Made by a program: the position numbers and the translations under genes. The notes beneath the pieces are model-generated. The model searched no databases and was not told where the DNA came from. It was given only the letters and a program-made list of their open reading frames with translations. DNA of 40,626 bases. It comes from Acidobacteriota bacterium. Lineage in GTDB: Bacteria > Acidobacteriota > Blastocatellia > Pyrinomonadales > Pyrinomonadaceae. The stretch lies in NCBI GenBank assembly GCA_016703965.1, contig JADJBB010000022.1, positions 1-40,626 on the forward strand, written 5' to 3'. The first letter of the stretch is position 1; every line of letters begins with the position of its first letter. Below, piece after piece: positions 35,383-40,626 of the stretch.

Positions 35383-37365
35383 CTATTCACCAGCCTGCGT
35401 AGTTCGAAGCTGATACACGCCTTCAATGACGACCCTATCGCCTTCCTTTAATCCTGATACGATCTCGTAGAAATCCGCACCTTCGGCCCCCAGTGCGATT
35501 TGACGCCTCTCGAACGTCTCACCACCATCGAAGACAAACACAAAAGTCTCACCTTGCTCGCGAACAACCGCTGATTTCGGAACAGCCAAAACCTTGCGGT
35601 CTCCACTTGTGTCGATGGTGATCTCAATGAAATTACCGTCCTTAAGCCGGTTGAATGGATTCTTGACCTCGTAAATGACCGGGAAGGTCCGCGTCTGTTC
35701 ATTAACGGTTTGTCCGATCGAAACAAGTCTCCCATCACCATCAGCAGTACCAATTGTGTAGACCTCGCCGGCCAGGGCCGAAGATGTAAAGCTTGCCCGT
35801 GTGGATTCTCGAACCGTCGTGAGGTCTTTCTCAAAAACCTGAGCTTCTAGAAGCACGGTGGACAAATTGACGATGTTGAGTAATTCGGCCCCGCTTGCGA
35901 CCTGCTGGCCGCTCGTGGCTTTGATCTGGTCGATTATTCCCGTTATGGGCGATATTAACGGAAAATTCCGCATGGGCTGCCTGACCGTAGGCGAGCGGAA
36001 AATACTTTGTCCGGCCTGGGCGGATTTGATCTGCTCGCCCAATAAAACGACCTGCTTCTCGGCCGAAGTTACTTCATCGTCGATAACCTTTACGGCTGTT
36101 TGCGCTTCCTCGACACGTTTTCGCGGTACCGCCCCGACTTCCAAAAGGTTCTGCGATCTTCGAAGTTCACGCTGCGCCTGCGCGAGACGCGTCCTTGCTT
36201 GCCCGGCCGCAGCTCGTGATTGTGCCTGTTGCGACTGGAGCGAAAGGACAGTATTTTCGGAGTTCCAACTTCCGCGCTTCAACCTCCCGCTGCTGCGCTT
36301 CGACATCCAGTCTTTGCGACTCGAGCCCGGTCTGTCCCGATACATCTAGCACTTGTTCGACGTATCCAATCTGTTCGCCGCGACCAACAGCAGAACCTAA
36401 AGATACCGCCTGATTAAGAACGATCCTTCCCGGCACCTGAGCCGTCACAACTCCTTTAGCGTCCGGTCGAGCCCTGACTACTCCCGTGGTTTTCAAACCG
36501 CTCGTAATTTGCCTCGTGTCGATCAACTGAGTCTTTATCCCAAACAGTAGCTGCGATTCTTTCGGCACGGTGATCGTCGTTCCCTTTGACAACTCGTTAA
36601 CCGCTGCAGTTGAAAAGGCGTCTGGAGGAATCGCAGCCGTTTCGCGCGTCTGAGAAGGCGGAATAAGATACGCCAGTACAACCGTGCTCAATAGAAACAC
36701 CGTTAGAACAATCGCACCTACCGGTGCAAGTCGCCGAAAAGACGTATCCCCTTTTCTTTTCAAGGCATAAAAGACAACCGCGAACGAAGCACCCGAAAGC
36801 ACAAGCAGGATCAGAAGACCGACCCAAAAAGATGTGCGGATCGGTGCTCGTGAAACTGTGACAGGGAAATCAGCCGAAAAAGTCCTTTTGTCTTCCGTGG
36901 TTATAGAAAAAGCTATTTTGTAGTCGCCCGCGCTGTCAAAAACATAAATCCCCCGGTACAAACCGCCCGGCTCTTCCGTCGCCAGCATATTCCCGGCAAC
37001 TACCGCACCGTCAGGCTTTGTAATGCTAAACACGACGGCGGCCTTTTCGACCGGGAGCGGCCCCGAACCGAACCCGCCCTGAACCGTCTCGCTCAACGAA
37101 ACAAGTACGTGTCCCGTTTCACCCGGAGCGGATCGCCGGGAAGACGTTTCATAATGACGGTCAGCTCGCCGCTGTCGTTTTTCACATTCCGTTCGGAGGT
37201 GATCGTCGTAATCGGAGTCGATCCCGCCGCCGCAGGAACTGGAGCCTCTGCAGCGAACGACGGTACGAGGCATAAAGAGATAAGGAAAAATGCTATCTGA
37301 CTTCGCCTCACTTTCGCACTCCCGGAACGAGCCCTGAGCATCAATTTTTTGATCGGCCTATCCAT
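35383..37365 (-). CDS. FixH/YtkA-like domain fused to CusB-type adaptor (system 3), frameshifted
   Basis: About 660 residues, longer than usual adaptors (380-520). The start at 37365 overlaps the upstream stop (TAATG). Signal peptide (VRRSQIAFFLISLCLVPSFA), then a periplasmic sandwich (SGELTVIMKRLPGDP, GETGHVLVSLSETVQGGFGS, PGGLYRGIYVFDSAGDYKIA), then two membrane spans (FWVGLLILLVLSGASFAVVF and PVGAIVLTVFLLSTVVLAYL). After that comes a normal MFP: LFGIKTQLIDTRQI, VTAQVPGRIVLNQAVSLGSA, hairpin RRSQNLLEVGAVPRKRVEEA, lipoyl ISPITGIIDQIKATSGQQVA, and VYQLRTTQAGE at the end. Two frameshifts: near 37130 (one C in CCC gives GDPAPGETGHV) and at 36254-36257 (one A gives LRKNTVLSLQS). Confidence 0.82.
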
Positions 37366-37979
37366 TAATGTGTGTGTGCCTTGCCGTACAGAGCTTGCAT
37401 CGACAGAACGTCGATCCTTATGGCGTCAGTGATTGCTTTTGCCAGATCATCCTTTGCACCGTTTGCCTTGATATCAGCCCCTAGCAGCAGATCGTCATCG
37501 TGGCCTTTTCCTGTAAACTGGCTGAGAAAACCCGCCGGCACGCCCTCGGCCTTGATCTCTTTAATTGACGGCGACCCTTCCTTGTTCTCATAGACAACTA
37601 GGATCTCCTTGCCTGCCGCCTTGACGATCGTGACCGATCCGAGCTGCGTCTTTGTACCATTCACGGTGGAGAATCCCGGATAGGAATGATGATCTTTTTC
37701 GGTGACTTTTCCGCCCGTATCTTTTTCGATCGAGGCGACCTGAGCGTCGGTAAGCTCTTTGTGCATGGCCGTAAACGTCTGCGCTCCAGGAAGTGCCGCC
37801 TTGACCGAGGCCGGAACCTCATCGGCTTTCGCTGGTGGGGCAGCGTTATTTGCTGCGGTCGAGTTCGCTGGCGCCTTATTCGCCGTAGCGGTGTTGGGAC
37901 TGGTGTTTGTGCTCCCGCCGGAACACGCCAGCGATAACAGGCTCGCGGTAATTACAGTTACGAATATCAGTATTTTCAT
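37365..37979 (-). CDS. Lipoprotein with an FMN-binding-like domain lacking the flavinylation motif
   Basis: 204 residues; ATG at 37979 overlaps the TolC stop by 4 bp. Lipobox SLAC (Cys19), then a low-complexity Thr/Asn/Ala linker. The domain has DAQVASIEKDTGGKVTEKD, VNGTKTQLGSVTIVKAAGKE, ILVVYENKEGSPSIKEIKAE and FLSQFTGKGHDDDLLLGADI, which follows the pattern of FMN-binding (RnfG/NqrC-like) domains. The usual S/T-G-A-T flavin-attachment motif is replaced by KANGAKDD, so covalent FMN is unlikely. It may bind another ligand or a metal; the family call is a pattern judgement. Between TolC and the fused adaptor, so part of efflux system 3. Confidence 0.6.
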   Translation of the reverse strand: MKILIFVTVITASLLSLACSGGSTNTSPNTATANKAPANSTAANNAAPPAKADEVPASVKAALPGAQTFTAMHKELTDAQVASIEKDTGGKVTEKDHHSYPGFSTVNGTKTQLGSVTIVKAAGKEILVVYENKEGSPSIKEIKAEGVPAGFLSQFTGKGHDDDLLLGADIKANGAKDDLAKAITDAIRIDVLSMQALYGKAHTH

Positions 37980-39494
37980 TTTTTCTCCTCTTCTATTCTT
38001 GGTTTAGTCGATTTTAGTAATCCGGTACGTTCGGCTTTGTGCTCGTTGATCGACTTCAAAAATTCTTCCCTGTTAAACTGTCGCGGCACGATCTTCGTAT
38101 CCGGCAGGACCGATGTCGATCCAGGCATGAATGCGGATGGCGGCAGGGCGGCACCCACTGCTGCTTCGAGTGCCGTTAGGGTCGTGTAGTATTCTTCCAA
38201 AACCCGGTTATAATTCGTGACGTTCTCATTCAGACGACGCTGTTCGTTAACGACCTCAAACACCGAAAACTCGCCAGCATTATATGCAGCCCGGACAGTC
38301 TGCAAATTTGCCTCGGCTCTCGGCAGGATTTGAGTTGTATACAACACCAGCTTTTCCGCCGCGGCCCGATACTGGCCGTATGCAACGGCGACATCACGCC
38401 GTATCGTCGCCTCTAAAAATTCACGTGTCCGCACCGCCTGAACCTGTTCACCGACTGCGGAGGCAATACCGCCTTGGTTACGGTTCGACACGGGAAGATC
38501 GATCGACACGCCGAATGTCAGCTCATTGTCCAGATTGTTGACAATGCCGCCGCCGGCCTGGGGCAGGTCGGTAAATGCCTTGGTGCGTGAAAAGCGCACC
38601 GACGGCGTGATATCCGGAGCCGCCTGAGCACGGGCCAAGTCCAGCCTCGCGGTTCCCAGCCGCTCGCCAATCCGGGCGGCCTGTAAGTCGGAGCGATCGT
38701 TCAACGCCTTTTGGGTAAGTTCGCTAAGACCCATATCGAGACGTGGAGGCCGATCGGATTGCGGCGCCAAGCGAAGCGGTTCCGAGACATCGGATCCGAT
38801 CAGCGTTCGAATTCTTAACAAGGCAATTTCCAATTCGTTTCTCGCTTCGATCCTTTGGATCTTCAGGCGATCGCTTTCGACCTTGACTAAATTCAGGTCG
38901 AGCGGCGCCACATCGCCCTCGTTTAAGCGTGCTTCCGTCACCCGAACCAATTCCGCGTCAGCAGCCAGAAGTCTTTCCAATACATCGAGCTGCCGCGCGG
39001 CCGATATAGCCTGAGCATAATCACGGCGAATTTCGACCGCGATATTCCGTTCGATAGCCGCGACTTCGGATCGAACCTGTTGGAGTTCGAGTTCCGCGAC
39101 GGTACGACGCTTTCCACGTTTTTCTCCAAGCTCGAAAGGTTGGGCCAGCTCTGCCGAAAAGTCATACTCGCTTTCGCCGCCCAAAAAACGGGGGCTGCCG
39201 TATTCGGTACTAAAGACCGGATTTGGCCGAAGTCCGGCTTGAACGAGGCGCCCTTCGGCGATCACGAGCCGCTGCGCGCCGCAAGCAGATCCGCCCGACG
39301 CCTGCCCGCACTTTCTACAAGCCGCTCGACGCTCACGCCATCCGGGCCAATGTATTGCAGCGACGGTGCCGGAGTCGGCAAGGGCGAGGGAACAGTTTGC
39401 TGGGCCAATGCCGAATGAAAGCCGCCAAAAAAGAGGACGGCTAAACCGAGCTTTGCTGAATACTCAACCCACGATCGCTAAAGAAGTTCCTCAT
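37976..39494 (-). CDS. TolC/CusC-family outer-membrane efflux channel (system 3), N-terminus frameshifted
   Basis: About 500 residues when joined. From ATG 39494, MRNFFSDRGLSIQQS, then LGLAVLFFGGFHSALAQQTV (signal peptide) in a second frame, then SVERLVESAGRRRADLLAAR, and after one base is restored near 39273 (CGC-CAG) QRLVIAEGRLVQAGLRPNPV. OEP repeats: ELAQPFELGEKRGKRRTVAE, LARAQAAPDITPSVRFSRTK, DLPVSNRNQGGIASAVGEQV and YNAGEFSVFEVVNEQRRLNE. The last part overlaps the lipoprotein start by 4 bp. The body from 39265 on is uninterrupted. Confidence 0.85.
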
Positions 39495-39531
39495 GCCCAT
39501 GGAGTGTCGGTAAACGATGTTCGCTTAGAAT

Positions 39532-40159
39532 CTTACGCAGAAAGTGCTTCCTCGTTAACTCCTGGGCCAGCGGCGAAACGCCACACGAAAAACACGAAGC
39601 CCGAAAAGCAAAATAAATCAAGCAAAAAAAAGGACAACGCCGATTCACTTAATTGTGTGAACCAAGACGTTCCGCCTCGCCGCAACCGCGGGCGGCTTTA
39701 CACTTTCGACTCAGTGGCGGGCAAGGTTTATGCTCTTGCCGTCGTGCGACACGTTAGCCCGCATCTTGTAAACGCCGGACGGCACGCCGGAAAGGTCACG
39801 CTGTATGTGCCCGCCAGTTTACAGCCGCAACGGTCGCGCTAAAGACCGTACCCGTTCGCGGATTCGATCGACCCTTGCACCGCGTGCTTGAAAGGTTCGT
39901 TGGTCTCAAATCTCGTGACAAAGAACCCCGGTCGTAGGCGTGTCCGGCTCCATCGAAGGGTGCTTTACCATTAGCCTTGAGTTCGCCCAAACGAGTCGAA
40001 TGGGATACAACGCCCTTCGCGTTCGCCGTGGACTTTGGCTTCGCGTCACCATGATCCCCACCGCCATGGGCGAGTATCGCAACAGGCGGGACAAATCGTG
40101 AACAGGACGCAGTACTCCAGAATAAAAAACCCAATATATCGCGCGATCTGACTTCTCAT
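39532..40159 (-). pseudogene. FixH/YtkA-like periplasmic domain protein, frame-broken, first gene of system 3
   Basis: ATG at 40159 starts MRSQIARYIGF, a short signal-like stretch (LFWSTASCSRFVPPVAILAH), then a His/Gly region GGGDHGDAKPKSTANAKG. A beta-sandwich follows in shifting frames: GVVSHSTRLGEL, LMVKHPSMEPDTPTTGVL, FVTRFETNEPFKHAVQGSIE, GTVFSATVAAV and GVPSGVYKMRANVSHDGKSI, and a membrane span (LSFFLLDLFCFSGFVFFVWR) ends before 39532. The VKHP..EPDT..TG and VTRFETNEPF blocks are those of domains found fused to CusB-like adaptors. At least four frameshifts in 600 bp fit the poor sequence quality here. A single frame ends at 39711. Confidence 0.6.
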
Positions 40160-40260
40160 ATACTCGGAACTGAATGCAACAGCTATACCACTCGCTTTCT
40201 GAATGTTTATTGGGTTTAACGGGAGTATTCCCCCAGAAAAAAAAAGACAGAGGCCGTGCT

Positions 40261-40289
40261 ACCATGTATAAAGAGACAGGAGCTGTCTC
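40261..40289. other. Tn5 mosaic-end-like sequence and inverted repeat, possible library artefact
   Basis: ATGTATA, then AAGAGACAG, matches the last 9 bases of the Tn5 mosaic end exactly and the rest approximately (the true end is AGATGTGTATAAGAGACAG). It is followed by GAG and CTGTCTC, forming a 7-3-7 perfect palindrome as expected at a mosaic-end junction. An A9 homopolymer precedes it at about 40237. The sequence beyond 40290 may not be contiguous in the genome. Confidence 0.35.
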
Positions 40290-40296
40290 GTTTCCC

Positions 40297-40513
40297 TCAA
40301 ACAGCAAACAGCGGGGTGAGACTTTGTTTACACCAGCCAGCTGATTTCAAGAATGGAAGGTCGTGCTCATATCGGTCAAAAAGTAAAGCACCCCGCTCGG
40401 TCATCGCCATACGTAGAAAATTCTCGACCGGTAGTTCGGCGTCGACTAAACGGCAAAGTTCCTGCAGCTTCTCGATTCTGCGATCTCTGGAAGTAAGAAC
40501 TGTCGTCCTCCAT
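40297..40513 (-). CDS. Unrecognised ORF near the right edge, start uncertain
   Basis: The minus strand is open to a stop at 40297: TVLTSRDRRIEKLQELCRLV, DAELPVENFLRMAMTERGAL and LFDRYEHDLPFLKSAGW. The compact charged pattern looks coding, but the frame has no ATG before a stop at 40528. An ATG at 40513 (MEDDS) lies in the neighbouring frame, so another indel is likely. No family is recognised. Its join to the efflux genes is doubtful given the adaptor-like sequence at 40261. Confidence 0.35.
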
Positions 40514-40536
40514 CTGGAATAATCCGATCACTTCTC

Positions 40537-40626
40537 CTAATGAATCTCCGCTAAGTCTTCGGGAACAGGCAGAATGACTCTGAAAAACCACACGTTCGCC
40601 CCGCCTGTGTTCCCGGCCGGGTAGAT
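40537..40626 (-). CDS. C-terminal end of an unidentified protein, cut by the window
   Basis: The minus strand from the edge reads IYPAGNTGGANVWFFRVILP then VPEDLAEIH and a TAG at 40537, followed by AGGAGAAG, a plausible ribosome-binding site for the next ORF. Too short to identify. Confidence 0.3.
   Translation of the reverse strand: MYPAGNTGGANVWFFRVILPVPEDLAEIH

Noticed and set aside
39366..39842. 158-codon plus-strand ORF
   Set aside because: Runs antisense through the damaged TolC and FixH-like genes, whose conserved motifs are on the minus strand; very basic, low-complexity translation.

Overview
The window is a heavy-metal (mainly copper/silver, probably also zinc/cobalt/cadmium) efflux and detoxification island from a Gram-negative bacterium. 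Base composition is roughly balanced by eye. Outer-membrane efflux proteins, TonB-dependent uptake, lipoproteins with lipoboxes and an NtrC/sigma-54 type regulator all point to a diderm. The mixture of CusA/CzcA pumps, DUF4198, DUF305, YHS, DUF2933 and SHOCT proteins, with small Cys-rich exported proteins ahead of the pumps, fits environmental Acidobacteriota (Blastocatellia-like). That placement is an inference; no rRNA or marker gene is present.

Layout. (1) 1-6274, minus: efflux system 1, in the order Cys-rich exported protein, TolC-type channel, adaptor, CzcA-type RND pump. The pump runs off the left edge and is heavily frame-broken. A histidine-kinase C-terminal remnant lies just beyond it (6346-6500). 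(2) 6625-10131, minus: a FecA-like TonB receptor in several frames, with a candidate promoter and palindromic operator, and a class II glutamine amidotransferase. (3) 10157-17489, minus: efflux system 2, in the order Cys-rich protein, FixH/YtkA-like lipoprotein, CusA, TolC, adaptor, YHS protein. (4) 17798-20021, plus: small membrane/exported proteins (DUF2933, SHOCT, DUF5676-like, unknowns) and a P-loop ATPase, preceded by two sigma-54-like promoter motifs. (5) 20450-28013, minus: a tight copper operon of YHS protein, CopA-type P1B ATPase, methyltransferase, two tandem DUF4198 proteins, sigma-54 response regulator and histidine kinase. (6) 28216-40159, minus: efflux system 3, in the order FixH-like protein, TolC, FMN-binding-like lipoprotein, FixH-adaptor fusion, cupredoxin lipoprotein, small cupredoxin, Met/His-rich DUF305 protein, a third RND pump, small membrane protein and SnoaL-like protein. 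A 21-bp alternating repeat array (33879-34073) sits between the two cupredoxin genes.

How it works together. CopA would move Cu(I) from cytoplasm to periplasm. CusA/CzcA pumps with their adaptors and TolC channels would export it across the outer membrane. Cupredoxin, DUF305, YHS, FixH/YtkA-like and Cys-rich proteins are plausible periplasmic metal carriers or chaperones. The kinase/regulator pair, encoded in the CopA operon, is a plausible metal sensor acting through sigma-54 promoters such as those at 17709-17754.

Quality warning. Many genes are interrupted by frameshifts, mostly at 0-12 kb and 35-40.6 kb. At seven junctions that I re-read base by base, restoring a single base, in most cases in a homopolymer run, rejoins the conserved protein. 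Most of these genes are therefore probably intact in the organism and broken by sequencing error.
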